Source: Bacillota bacterium (GTDB taxonomy: Bacteria; Bacillota; Clostridia; Lachnospirales; Lachnospiraceae). From it: a stretch of 64,000 nt of DNA. The notes under the pieces are model-generated. The model was not told the DNA's origin. It saw only the letters and a program-made list of their open reading frames with translations, and ran no database searches. The DNA is taken from positions 62,001-126,000 of the forward strand of contig JAEWSH010000072.1 of NCBI GenBank assembly GCA_023398375.1, in the 5' to 3' direction. The translations under genes and the position numbers were made by a program. This document shows positions 18,254 through 27,212 of this stretch, in pieces (within the stretch, counting starts at the first letter, position 1; each line of letters begins with the position of its first letter).

Positions 18254-19536
18254 ATGAATACAAAAAAATCATTTCATAGATTTTTGATTATCTGGCTGGG
18301 AGAATTCATCTCCAGTATTGGAAGTGGTCTGACAGATTTTGGCCTTGGAGTTTATGTATATCAAATTACACATTCGGCGGCGAGTGTGGCATTGGTTACT
18401 ATCTGTGCTTTTTTGCCAACCATATTATTGGGTCCGATCGGAGGCGTCTTAGCGGATCGGTTTGACAGACGGATCATGATGATCATAGGAGATTTTTTTC
18501 TATTTTTGGTTTGATTTATATCATATTTGCAATGCATAAAGGAAATATCGCATTGTGGCAGATTTTGATAGGTGTAGCATTTAGTTCTGTTTTTGTGTCG
18601 TTATTGGAACCGGCGTATAAAGCGACGATTACAGATTTGTTATCAGAAGAAGAATATGCCAAAGCAAGTGGGATGGTACAAATAGCCGGTTCTTCAAAAT
18701 ATTTAATTTCTCCGGTGATTGCAGGATTTTTGATTGCAAGAACGAACATAGAGACACTGTTAATGATTGATATATCAACTTTTTTTGTGACAGTGATTGC
18801 TGTATTAGTAGCAAGAAGCGGTATTCAGGTGGTAAAAAAAGTACATCAAGAAAATCAGGGATTCTTGAAGGATATGAAAGAAGGATGGCTGATTATCTAC
18901 CGAAATAAAGGCATATTGTGGTTGGTAGTACTTACAACAATAGCAATTTATTTTATCGGATTCATACAGATCCTATTTACTCCAATGCTGTTAGCGATAA
19001 CAGATGCTCAAAATCTTGGTATCATAACAACAGTGAGTGCATCAGGTATGTTGGCAGGCAGTATGATAATTGGATTTGCCAATCCAAAGAAGCAGTTTGT
19101 AAGAATTATGTCTTTGGGTCTTTGCATGAATGGAATTGCTCTTAGCCTGTTCGGTGTATCGACGAATCTCTGTTTTGTCGGTATTATGGGATTCTTGTTT
19201 TTCATGTCATTACCATTTGTAAACACAAGTATTGATGTTATGATAAGAAAAAACATAGCAAATGAATATCAGGGCAGAATCTGGGGTATCATGGGACTGA
19301 TATCCCAGATAGGTTATATATTTGCATATATCAGTGCAGGAAATATGGCTGACTACATATTTGAGCCGCTCATGGCGGAAAACGGAGCGTTAGCGGATAC
19401 CATAGGCCGGATAATTGGTGTCGGACCTGGAAGGGGAATTGGCTTGCTTGTAATCCTATCAGGTATCTTTATGCTGGGAATTGGTATATATCTGCCGCGT
19501 GTATCATCACTTCAAAGACTGGAAAGCGGAGCTTAA
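18254..19536 (+). pseudogene. MFS transporter, interrupted by a frameshift
   Basis: Two consecutive reading frames together encode one major facilitator protein of about 427 residues. The first part (18254-18514) has the N-terminal helices and the DRFDRR loop typical after helix 2. It then reads into TGA. The second (from about 18500) continues with GLIYIIFAMHKG and the remaining helices. The break lies at a T7 tract (18493-18499); adding one T would restore GDFFSIFGLIYIIF. It may be a real inactivation, a phase-variable tract or a sequencing error. AGGAATG supplies the start. It follows the ABC exporter and could have been part of the same efflux unit. Confidence 0.85.
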
Positions 19537-19541
19537 AAATC

Positions 19542-19597
19542 TTGACAATCTGATATGACAAGTGTAATATTGAATCCATATATAACAATTGTCATAT
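19542..19597 (+). promoter_or_regulatory. Promoter and BlaI-type operator
   Basis: TTGACA (19542-19547), 17-bp spacer, TAATAT (19565-19570). An inverted repeat, ATATGACAA (19553-19561) and TTGTCATAT (19589-19597), brackets the -10 and start region, so the encoded BlaI-type repressor probably controls its own operon here. Confidence 0.78.
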
Positions 19598-19610
19598 GGA
19601 GGTAATTTTT

Positions 19611-19997
19611 ATGAGTGTTCGAGCTGATAAGATTTCCGATTCAGAAGCTGAAATCATGAAGGTAGTATGGGAGTATGGAGAGCCTGTAACTTATTCACAT
19701 ATTCGTGCCGTGCTGACACAGCAAAGAGACTGGGAAAGTCCAACAGTTAATACGCTGGTAAACCGGCTTGTAAAAAAGGGGATTTTGATACAGGAAAAAA
19801 GAGAGGTATATTACTACACACCAGCCATAGCTGAGGAAGAGTATACCAAGGCAAAAACAGCATCATTTATACAAAAAGTTTATGGTGGTAACATCAAGGG
19901 ACTAATGTCCGCATTGCTTGCTTATGGAGACGTGACGCAAGAAGATCTGGAGGAATTGCGGACACAGTGGAAAAGGGGAGGGAAGCATTTTGAATGA
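19611..19997 (+). CDS. BlaI/MecI family transcriptional repressor
   Basis: A 128-residue winged-helix repressor of the BlaI/MecI/CopY family, recognised by ISDSEAEIMKVVWEYGEPVTYSHI and TVNTLVNRLVKKGIL. The start at 19611 has GGAGG ten bases upstream; an ATG at 19596 would overlap the operator and the ribosome site. The C-terminal helices dimerise and contain the region that the partner protease normally cleaves. It overlaps the BlaR-type gene by 8 bp and sits behind a promoter with a matching dyad. Confidence 0.93.
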   Translation: MSVRADKISDSEAEIMKVVWEYGEPVTYSHIRAVLTQQRDWESPTVNTLVNRLVKKGILIQEKREVYYYTPAIAEEEYTKAKTASFIQKVYGGNIKGLMSALLAYGDVTQEDLEELRTQWKRGGKHFE

Positions 19998-21873
19998 ATT
20001 GTTCTTAATTTATTTATCCCTTTCCCTGTCTGGCTCTATGATTGCGTTGTTACTCATATTACTTAGACCTGTGTTGCGTAAATTTGGTAACACATGGCAG
20101 TATTATCTATGGCTTATTGTCCTGGTGCGCCTGCTAATTCCCTTCAGCGCTGATAACAGTGTGATCGGCGGGCTGTTCCAACAAACGGAAACTTATTTTA
20201 CGATACAATATTCTAATATCGAGAATCCATCAAATATAAACAATTTGAATGATACGGAAAGCATAGATATTACAAATTACGTAAATAAAACTGCACAAAA
20301 ATCCCAGACACCAACTGAGGATGCTTTTCATGTGAAAAGAAACTTTTTAGGTTTATTATGGCTTACGGTTGCTATGATTTTATTTTTTCGAAAAATTTAT
20401 GGGTATTGGCAATTTATCAAGGCAATTAAAAGGGATTGTAAAATTGTAGAGGATAAGCAACTGCTTTCAGTTCTCTACACGATATGTAAAGAAATGGGAA
20501 TAAAAAAGAAAATTATTCTCTGTGTGAACCAGAGTCTGATGGCTCCGATGTTAATTGGTGTGATACGACCAGTTGTGTTATTAACTACTGATAATATTTC
20601 TTCAGAAGATCTGGGTTACATTTTCAGACATGAATTGACACACTACCGTCGTCTGGATTTTCTTTATAAATGGCTGACTGAAATTGTAGTGTGTCTGCAT
20701 TGGTTTAATCCTTTGGTTTATTGGATACGGCAGATCATCAACCAGGATTGTGAATTTTCCTGTGACGAAAGTGTAATCAGCCGGTTGCATACAAGAGAGC
20801 GGCAGACTTATGGGGAAACGCTGCTGAATTCGATCAATCCGAACCACCTAATTGTAAAGAATACTTTTTCGCTTTCCCTTAACGAAGATGGAAAGTTGAT
20901 CAAAGAAAGGCTAAATGCGATAATAAATTACCGAAGAAAAACAAAATTTTTAGTTTTTCCCGCCACGATAGTAACGGCTATGTTGTTATGTGGTACGGTC
21001 TACGCCGGAGCCTACACCGTACCATTTACGAAAGCTTCCGCATCGGATGAAGCAATAAAACCAATTCAAATAAGTGTAAATCAATTAGATCCAAACGGAA
21101 AAATCTCTCTCGGAGCGCAAAGTTTATCTGCAGGAACAGTATGTCATATATCATTGACTTGGAGCGGGGGCAAAGATCTTTGGGCAATATGCGTATCAGG
21201 CACCGGAGTCCAAAAAGAATATAAGATTATCAACGGAAGTACGTCTTCTTTTACAATAGAAAAAGAGGAATCTTATACGATAGCTATAAGAAATAATGCA
21301 CTTGATACGAGCTATGATGTAAAAGGCTCTGTATCATTTGACACAACAGAAAACAAGAAACCATCAACATCGGCGTCACTATCTGATACGGAAACAGATA
21401 GTGATCAATCTGTCGTTTATGAGAATGTAACCATGTATCATCCAACGGCAGGGGAGGACAATTTTCCCTATATTCACGATATAAGAAAAAACCACACCGC
21501 CAAGACTATCGTGGAGAGCGAAGTAGCTATGCTGGCATATGATAAAAACGGGAATCCGCTGAAAATAAAGTGGTTTAGTCTGGATTCTGAAGAAGTACCG
21601 TCATTTGATTATTTATACGATGAGGACTCAACAAAAATCATACCGGGTCAGACAGATAATGTTGATGGCGGTTGGAGTTTAAATATCTATGGCACAGATC
21701 AGAACGTAGAAAAAATTGCATATGTATTATACTGCGATAAGAAAATCATCTTTTCAGACGGTGCAGTATGGGAAAATCCAGACTTCGATACATGGCTTAA
21801 AAATTACAGAGGAAGGAAGGTATCTGTTGAACTACTAGATAACTACTATCCATATGTCCAAAAAATTGAATAG
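19990..21873 (+). CDS. BlaR1-type M56 membrane metalloprotease sensor
   Basis: A 627-residue membrane protein with N-terminal helices, a cytoplasmic M56 zinc-protease domain (H214-ELT-H218, third ligand probably E255 in CEFSCDE) and a further helix near residue 320-340. About 290 extracytoplasmic residues follow. It should sense a signal outside and cleave the BlaI-type repressor. The outer part shows no SxxK penicillin-binding domain, so the inducer is probably not a beta-lactam in the classical way. The start is TTG, with GGGGAGGG at 19975-19982, overlapping the repressor gene and suggesting coupled translation. Confidence 0.88.
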   Translation: MNELFLIYLSLSLSGSMIALLLILLRPVLRKFGNTWQYYLWLIVLVRLLIPFSADNSVIGGLFQQTETYFTIQYSNIENPSNINNLNDTESIDITNYVNKTAQKSQTPTEDAFHVKRNFLGLLWLTVAMILFFRKIYGYWQFIKAIKRDCKIVEDKQLLSVLYTICKEMGIKKKIILCVNQSLMAPMLIGVIRPVVLLTTDNISSEDLGYIFRHELTHYRRLDFLYKWLTEIVVCLHWFNPLVYWIRQIINQDCEFSCDESVISRLHTRERQTYGETLLNSINPNHLIVKNTFSLSLNEDGKLIKERLNAIINYRRKTKFLVFPATIVTAMLLCGTVYAGAYTVPFTKASASDEAIKPIQISVNQLDPNGKISLGAQSLSAGTVCHISLTWSGGKDLWAICVSGTGVQKEYKIINGSTSSFTIEKEESYTIAIRNNALDTSYDVKGSVSFDTTENKKPSTSASLSDTETDSDQSVVYENVTMYHPTAGEDNFPYIHDIRKNHTAKTIVESEVAMLAYDKNGNPLKIKWFSLDSEEVPSFDYLYDEDSTKIIPGQTDNVDGGWSLNIYGTDQNVEKIAYVLYCDKKIIFSDGAVWENPDFDTWLKNYRGRKVSVELLDNYYPYVQKIE

Positions 21874-21904
21874 TAAGGGGTTCAGCGACGCTCCCTTTTA
21901 TGTG

Positions 21905-22006
21905 CAAAAGTTGGTTGCCGCTCATAGCGGTACATAAGTTTGTGGCAGATAAAATCTGTCACAAACTAAGTACCGATGGCGTCAAAACGGTCTCTTTATG
22001 GATAAT
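21905..22006. repeat. Hairpin repeat, copy B
   Basis: The core is GCTCATAGCGGTACATAAG, then TTTGTGGCAGAT, a 3-base loop and the complementary ATCTGTCACAAAC ending in TAAGTACCGATGGCG. Compared with copy A, both arms have changed together at some positions so that pairing is kept. The right shoulder ACGGTCTCTTTATGGA is shared with A. This right end overlaps the last codons and stop of the minus-strand kinase-like gene. The hairpin may also act as the missing terminator between two convergent genes. Confidence 0.82.
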
Positions 22007-22599
22007 CCATTCACTGCCTGCAACAACAACTGTATACAGGTATCAGGGCCTAAAACACCGCTATCTAATATGATATTAGAATATTTTTTATCACCCCATA
22101 CCCAATCGGAATGTGTATGATAGAAATGACTTCTTCGTTTATCAATTTTTTTTAGCATTTCTTCTGCTTCTTTTGGATTAATATGCTCATGTTCAATGGC
22201 TCGATACTCTTTACTTGCATGAATAAATACATGTAAGCAGTCTTTTCTGTCTTTCAGTATGGAACCGGCACATCTGCCTACAATAACACAATTTCCTTTT
22301 TCTACGATTTCTTCAATGATTTTCCTTTCTTCCAGAAAAAGCCGGTCTGCAAGCGGCATATCATTTGAATTTTTTCCAATTCCGCCTAAGGCAGTCTGAG
22401 ACAAGTTAAAAATCAGGCTGCCGGTTGATGTTTCTTCCAAATCCTCAATATAAATAGACGGTATTTTTAAACGTTTTGCAGCTTCCACTAAAATTGAGTG
22501 GTCGCAGAACTGAAAACCTAACTCTTTGGCTAACTTTTTGCCAATCTCATTGCCACCACTGGCATATTCCCGCTCGATTGCTATGATATGATACATCAT
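21982..22599 (-). CDS. Cytidylate kinase-like family protein
   Basis: A 205-residue protein of the cytidylate-kinase-like group. It keeps the group's variant nucleotide loop EREYASGGNEIGKKLAKELG instead of a standard Walker A, plus GNCVIVGRCAGSIL, a KIDKRR basic segment and IILDSGVLG near the end. The biochemical role of this group is not settled. GGAGG lies upstream of the first of two adjacent ATG codons. Its last residues (SIKRPF) and stop codon are encoded by hairpin repeat B, which suggests that the insertion reshaped the C-terminus. Confidence 0.85.
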   Translation of the reverse strand: MMYHIIAIEREYASGGNEIGKKLAKELGFQFCDHSILVEAAKRLKIPSIYIEDLEETSTGSLIFNLSQTALGGIGKNSNDMPLADRLFLEERKIIEEIVEKGNCVIVGRCAGSILKDRKDCLHVFIHASKEYRAIEHEHINPKEAEEMLKKIDKRRSHFYHTHSDWVWGDKKYSNIILDSGVLGPDTCIQLLLQAVNGLSIKRPF

Positions 22600-22793
22600 G
22601 CGATTTCGCCTCCTTTATAAGCCATATAAAATCTCTATGAAAAGTTATTTAATATATAATTATACTACCATAATATCAGAATACTATAAAAACATCCATC
22701 AAATTAACTTAAAAATTAATTGATAATGAGAAAAACAGAAATATCATAAAGTAAGAAAATTGGAATTCGGGTAACTTAGAATATAAAAAGTGA

Positions 22794-22799
22794 TATAAT
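22794..22799 (+). promoter_or_regulatory. Extended -10 element upstream of MATE transporter 1
   Basis: TGATATAAT gives a perfect TATAAT at 22794-22799 with a nearby TG, but no convincing -35. It overlaps an ATG at 22798, which argues that translation starts at the next in-frame ATG (22831). Confidence 0.5.
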
Positions 22800-22830
22800 G
22801 AAAAAAACAAGAGAAGAAAGGCAGATAAAA

Positions 22831-24186
22831 ATGATTAAAGATTTGACAGAAGGTAAGGCAGAATCAGTATTGTGGAGATTTTCCATTCCGATGTTCGTAA
22901 GTGTAATATTTCAACAATTATATAATATAGCCGATAGTGTAATCGCGGGCAAGTTTGCTGGTGAAGATGCGCTGGCAGCGGTGGGTGCTTCTTATCCGAT
23001 CACTATGATATTTATGGCGATTGCAGTAGGCAGTAACATTGGATGTTCTGTTATTATCTCACAGTTATTCGGGGCAAAAAAATACAAAGAGATGAAAACC
23101 GCAGTTTCAACAACTTTAATAGCTTCCTGTATTTTATCTATTCTGTTGACTGTAACGGGATTACTTGGAAGCAGAGCACTTATGGGTTTGATACATACGC
23201 CGGATAACATCATTTTGGATGGAGCGCTATATTTGAAAATTTATATTGGTGGATTTTTGTTTCTTTTCTTATATAATATTGCAACAGGAGTATTTACTTC
23301 ATTAGGGGATTCTAAGACACCGCTTTACTTTCTGATAGGTTCTTCTTTTGGAAATATTTTACTGGACCTATTATTTGTCGCAAGGTTCCATTGGGGGGTT
23401 GCCGGTGTTGCATGGGCTACTTTTATTGCGCAGGGAATAGCATGCATCTTAGCAATGACAGCACTGGTAATTCGAATGAAAAAAATTCACGTAGAAGAAT
23501 GGTATGCAAAATTTTCGGTTCGGATGCTTCAAAAAATCAGTGCGATTGCAATACCAAGTATCTTTCAGCAGAGCTTCATTTCAATTGGAAATATCTTTAT
23601 ACAGAGTTTGATCAATGGATTCGGATCTTCTGTAATTGCAGGCTATTCAGCTGCAATTAAGCTGAATACTTTTTCTATTACTTCTTTTGCAACGCTGGCA
23701 AATGGATTATCTAGCTTCACAGCACAGAATATCGGAGCTGGTAAAATTGACAGGATAAAAAAGGGCTTTCGTGCAGGAATGAAGCTTGCGATGACAATTG
23801 CAGTTCCATTCTTTCTTATGTATTTCTTATTTTCTGCTGCAATGATTCATTTATTTATGCAGGAGGAAAGTACGAACGCTTTGTCAACCGGAGTATTATT
23901 TTTAAAAATCGTATCACCATTCTATTTTGTTATACTGATCAAATTGATGGCGGATGGTGTATTGAGAGGCGCAGGTGCCATGAGGGCATTTATGTCAGCT
24001 ACATTTACTGATCTGATAGTAAGAGTCATCTTGTCCTATCTACTAGTAATACCTTTTGGATCCGTTGGTATCTGGATGTCATGGCCGATCGGATGGAGCA
24101 TTTCAATGGTAATGTCACTTGGATATTATCTAAAAGGGGTGTGGATTCCCAAGCCAGGGATAATTGACCAGCCAGAAGCGGATTAA
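22831..24186 (+). CDS. MATE family efflux transporter 1
   Basis: A 451-residue, 12-helix cation/drug antiporter of the MATE (NorM/DinF) family, with the repeated LWRFSIPMFVSVIFQQLYNI and later KISAIAIPSIFQQSFISIGN start-of-half motifs. ATG 22831 has AAAGG nine bases upstream, while the longer frame begins inside the -10 box. It converges on a second MATE gene 17 bp away, with no terminator between them. The substrate is not predictable. Confidence 0.9.
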   Translation: MIKDLTEGKAESVLWRFSIPMFVSVIFQQLYNIADSVIAGKFAGEDALAAVGASYPITMIFMAIAVGSNIGCSVIISQLFGAKKYKEMKTAVSTTLIASCILSILLTVTGLLGSRALMGLIHTPDNIILDGALYLKIYIGGFLFLFLYNIATGVFTSLGDSKTPLYFLIGSSFGNILLDLLFVARFHWGVAGVAWATFIAQGIACILAMTALVIRMKKIHVEEWYAKFSVRMLQKISAIAIPSIFQQSFISIGNIFIQSLINGFGSSVIAGYSAAIKLNTFSITSFATLANGLSSFTAQNIGAGKIDRIKKGFRAGMKLAMTIAVPFFLMYFLFSAAMIHLFMQEESTNALSTGVLFLKIVSPFYFVILIKLMADGVLRGAGAMRAFMSATFTDLIVRVILSYLLVIPFGSVGIWMSWPIGWSISMVMSLGYYLKGVWIPKPGIIDQPEAD

Positions 24187-24203
24187 TGTTACAATTAAAT
24201 ATT

Positions 24204-25553
24204 TCAAGGTTTCAGTGAGAGTTTTTTGCGTACGATGCAGAAACAAATGGCATGTACAGTGGCAGTAATGATCCATGTGATGGGATACGAAATATAAAGG
24301 TTAAATAGTGTGTGGTGAATTTGGAAAAAGGTAAAAATCCAAAGTATACGCAGGCCGCAGGCGCCAAGTAAGGAGACGATCATAGGCATGACAGAATAGC
24401 CAAGGCCACGTAAAGAGCCTACGAGCACATCCATTATTCCGCAAAGTGCATAAGTTACGCATATCACACGCATACGTAATAATCCAAAGGCGATGACTTC
24501 AGGATCGGCAGAATAGATGCCAAGTAATTGATGACCAAAGTAATAAGCGGAAATACCGAGGATTAATCCAATCATACAGACCAATGCAAGACAAAGAAAC
24601 AGAATTTTATTGATTCTATGATTCTTCTTGGCACCGTAATTCTGGCTGGTAAAACTGACAGCAGTCTGGTGCATGGAATTCATGGCTGTATATACGAAGC
24701 CTTCAATGTTGGCGGAAGCTGTGCTGCCTGCCATAGCGATAGAACCAAAGGAATTGATAGATGATTGGATCAATACATTGGAAGCAGAAAAAATGGCGCC
24801 CTGTAATCCGGCGGGAAGGCCGATCTGCAGAATCTTAAGCATTTTATCTTTATGGATGGTCAGTTTATGCAGTTCCAGGTGGCACAACCCTGTTTCCTTA
24901 ACCAGACAGACAATAATCAGTCCGGCAGAAATACATTGAGACAATACAGTCGCAAGTGCAACGCCTGCAACACCCATATGGAATACTATTACAAAGAACA
25001 AATTTAGTATAACATTAATGATACCGGCAATCAGCAGATAGTAGAGCGGACGTTTGGTATCACCGGTAGCCCGTAGAATAGCACTGCCAAAGTTATAGAG
25101 CATAATCACAGGCATGCCGAAAAAATAGATCTTCATATAAAGTGTTGATTGTGAAATTACATCAGCAGGAGTTCCCATTAATATCAGAAGGGGTTTTGAG
25201 AATAGAAAACCTAGAATGGTAAGTAAAAAACCACTTATTAGGCTTAAGGTAATGGCTGTATGTACGGTTTGTGATACTTCATCCTGTTGTTTGGCACCAT
25301 AATAACGTGCGATCAGCACATTCGTACCTACAGACAGACCGATGAAGACGTTAATCAGAAGATTTATCAGAGAACTTGTGGAGCCAACTGCGGCAAGTGC
25401 AGTACTGCCGGCATATTGCCCAACTACGATAATATCAGCTGCATTAAATAATAATTGCAGGATTCCGGAAAGCATGAGTGGAATTGCAAATAGTAAGATT
25501 TTTCCTAACAAAGGTCCGTTACACATATCTATTTCATAAGTTTTTTTCGTCAT
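24204..25553 (-). CDS. MATE family efflux transporter 2
   Basis: A 449-residue MATE transporter with the family start GPLLGKILLFAIPLMLSGIL and the second-half repeat ILQIGLPAGLQGAIFSASN. Twelve hydrophobic segments are visible. The ribosome site is poor (AGGAAAGG about 18 bases upstream), so the exact start is uncertain. The gene is tail to tail with MATE 1 but clearly a different paralogue; it is not a recent duplicate by eye. Confidence 0.9.
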   Translation of the reverse strand: MTKKTYEIDMCNGPLLGKILLFAIPLMLSGILQLLFNAADIIVVGQYAGSTALAAVGSTSSLINLLINVFIGLSVGTNVLIARYYGAKQQDEVSQTVHTAITLSLISGFLLTILGFLFSKPLLILMGTPADVISQSTLYMKIYFFGMPVIMLYNFGSAILRATGDTKRPLYYLLIAGIINVILNLFFVIVFHMGVAGVALATVLSQCISAGLIIVCLVKETGLCHLELHKLTIHKDKMLKILQIGLPAGLQGAIFSASNVLIQSSINSFGSIAMAGSTASANIEGFVYTAMNSMHQTAVSFTSQNYGAKKNHRINKILFLCLALVCMIGLILGISAYYFGHQLLGIYSADPEVIAFGLLRMRVICVTYALCGIMDVLVGSLRGLGYSVMPMIVSLLGACGLRILWIFTFFQIHHTLFNLYISYPITWIITATVHAICFCIVRKKLSLKP

Positions 25554-25640
25554 GACTGTTTTTATCTGCTGCCTTTCCTGCTATTGCTTTCTTTCGCATA
25601 CGAATTATATTATATATGAAATATGTAAATTTGTTAAGAA

Positions 25641-25695
25641 GAAAACCTGAGTTTTTTTCACGTCGCGAAATTATGCAGAGTGCATAATTTTTGTG
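25641..25695. repeat. Hairpin repeat fragment F
   Basis: Read on the minus strand, this segment (CACAAAAATTATGCA, TGCATAATTTCG, GTGA, AAACTC, GGTTTTC) matches 44781-44832 in copy D with few differences. It lies in the 296-bp gap between MATE 2 and the glycosyltransferase gene, where I see nothing else definite. Confidence 0.65.
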
Positions 25696-25849
25696 TATAA
25701 ATGTTACTATGAATCCATGAGGCTGAATAGTACATTAAAATCCATTTGTTTCCAAAAATAGAATATGATATGATTCATCTATAAAGTCTGTAATGACTAG
25801 AACATTATGACAAGTGTTGCAGATCTAAATGAAACCGACGGGAGTAATT

Positions 25850-26887
25850 ATGAATATAATTATCATACCTGCTTATAAGCCAAGCATGATAGTGATTGAT
25901 ATTGTAAGGAATATATGCAAAGAGGGGTACCAGGCAATCGTTGTTGACGATGGAAGTGGAGAGATGTATGCTCCTGTTTTTGAAAAAATAAAGGCAATAG
26001 GCGGGATTGTCTTGACCCATGACAGTAATCAAGGCAAGGGTAATGCAATCAAAACAGCGTTACAGTATACTATGGCTCATTTTAACGAAGAGGATATAAT
26101 CGCGACTATGGATGCAGATGGACAGCATGCACTGAAAGATGTATTTCATGTAGTTAAGAAAGCACAGGAAAATAGGAAAAGTTTGATTTTAGGAGTGAGG
26201 GATTTTTCTGGTAAGATTCCATATCGTTCAAAGTTTGGAAATAAAATAACAAAAGAAGTGTTTTATCTTGGCAACAAGGTAAAGATCAGCGATACCCAGA
26301 CCGGATTGCGCGCCTTTTCTTATGCTATGATATCAGTTTTTTGCAAGATCACAGGGAATCGCTATGAATATGAAATGAATGTATTGTCTTATTGTGCAGA
26401 GAATAGGATTGAGATACTGGAAGTTCCGATTCAGACAATTTATCTAGATGCGAAAAATTCTGCGTCTCATTTCAGAGTTTTAAAGGATTCTATTCTAATT
26501 TATAAAGATATATTAAAATTTACGTTTTCATCCGCAATGAGTTTCCTTGTGGATTATTTCTGTTTTTTTATTTTTTTCTTAGTACTACAGAAAATACGGC
26601 ATGGAATACTTATCAGCAATATTCTGGCACGTTTGCTCAGCGCTGGTTTTAATTATACATTAAATGCAAACTTTGTTTTTAGAGCAGAAAAAAGAAGCAT
26701 CAGGTCGATGCTGCAGTATGCAGCATTAGCAATAGCCATTTTAAGTATGAATAATGTGATATTATTAGGAGCTATCAATTTTTTTCAGATTCCGCCAATG
26801 GCGTCAAAAATTATAACAGAACTTGTACTATTTATACTGAGTTTCTTTATACAGCATTTATTTATTTTTAAAAAGCAGAAATCTTGA
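25850..26887 (+). CDS. GT2 glycosyltransferase fused to GtrA membrane domain
   Basis: A 345-residue two-domain protein. The N-terminal 220 residues are a GT-A fold family 2 transferase (IIIIPAYKPS, VVDDGSGE, DADGQH with D88/D90, and SDTQTGLRAF), similar to polyprenyl-phosphate glycosyltransferases. The C-terminal 125 residues have four helices of the GtrA type (NYTLNANFVFR). The pair probably makes and flips a lipid-linked sugar for surface glycosylation. GGGAG is five bases before ATG 25850; the longer frame starts inside poor context. It stands alone before the glmS leader. Confidence 0.9.
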   Translation: MNIIIIPAYKPSMIVIDIVRNICKEGYQAIVVDDGSGEMYAPVFEKIKAIGGIVLTHDSNQGKGNAIKTALQYTMAHFNEEDIIATMDADGQHALKDVFHVVKKAQENRKSLILGVRDFSGKIPYRSKFGNKITKEVFYLGNKVKISDTQTGLRAFSYAMISVFCKITGNRYEYEMNVLSYCAENRIEILEVPIQTIYLDAKNSASHFRVLKDSILIYKDILKFTFSSAMSFLVDYFCFFIFFLVLQKIRHGILISNILARLLSAGFNYTLNANFVFRAEKRSIRSMLQYAALAIAILSMNNVILLGAINFFQIPPMASKIITELVLFILSFFIQHLFIFKKQKS

Positions 26888-27013
26888 TTTTTGCAGTATA
26901 GTATGTTATCATGCAAAGCGTATGAACGCACCTTGAAAATAGAATAAACCTATTGTTATAAATGCATAAAAGCAAGTAATACAATGCCTTAGCATCTATT
27001 TCACATGAACTTC

Positions 27014-27165
27014 CTATCTAGCGCCAAGCACCTGCACAGGCAGGTTAACGAGGAAAAGGGTTATCGAAATATTCGGCGGACGCCCTTTCGTATCATCCCG
27101 GTGCGAGATATATCGATAAATATGCGGGTAACTGCAAAACAAATTCGGTATAGCGGGAATATAAT
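27014..27165 (+). ncRNA. glmS ribozyme/riboswitch (glucosamine-6-phosphate)
   Basis: Leader RNA that cleaves itself when glucosamine 6-phosphate is bound, lowering glmS expression. Conserved core elements are present in order: AGCGCC at 27020-27025, GGCAGGTTAACGAGGA, GGTTATCGAAATATTCGGCG, ACGCC, then TCGATAAATATGCGGGTAAC and GCAAAACAAA. The expected cut is between A27020 and G27021. It ends about 45 bases before glmS. In the rest of the gap (26888-27010) I see no clear feature. Boundaries are approximate. Confidence 0.95.
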
Positions 27166-27212
27166 ATAAAATATAATGAGCGATCATTTAAGATAGAAAG
27201 ATGAGGAATGTT

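Noticed and set aside
19990..21873. Beta-lactam resistance operon
   Set aside because: The BlaI-BlaR type pair is present, but there is no beta-lactamase or penicillin-binding protein gene next to it and no visible SxxK sensor.
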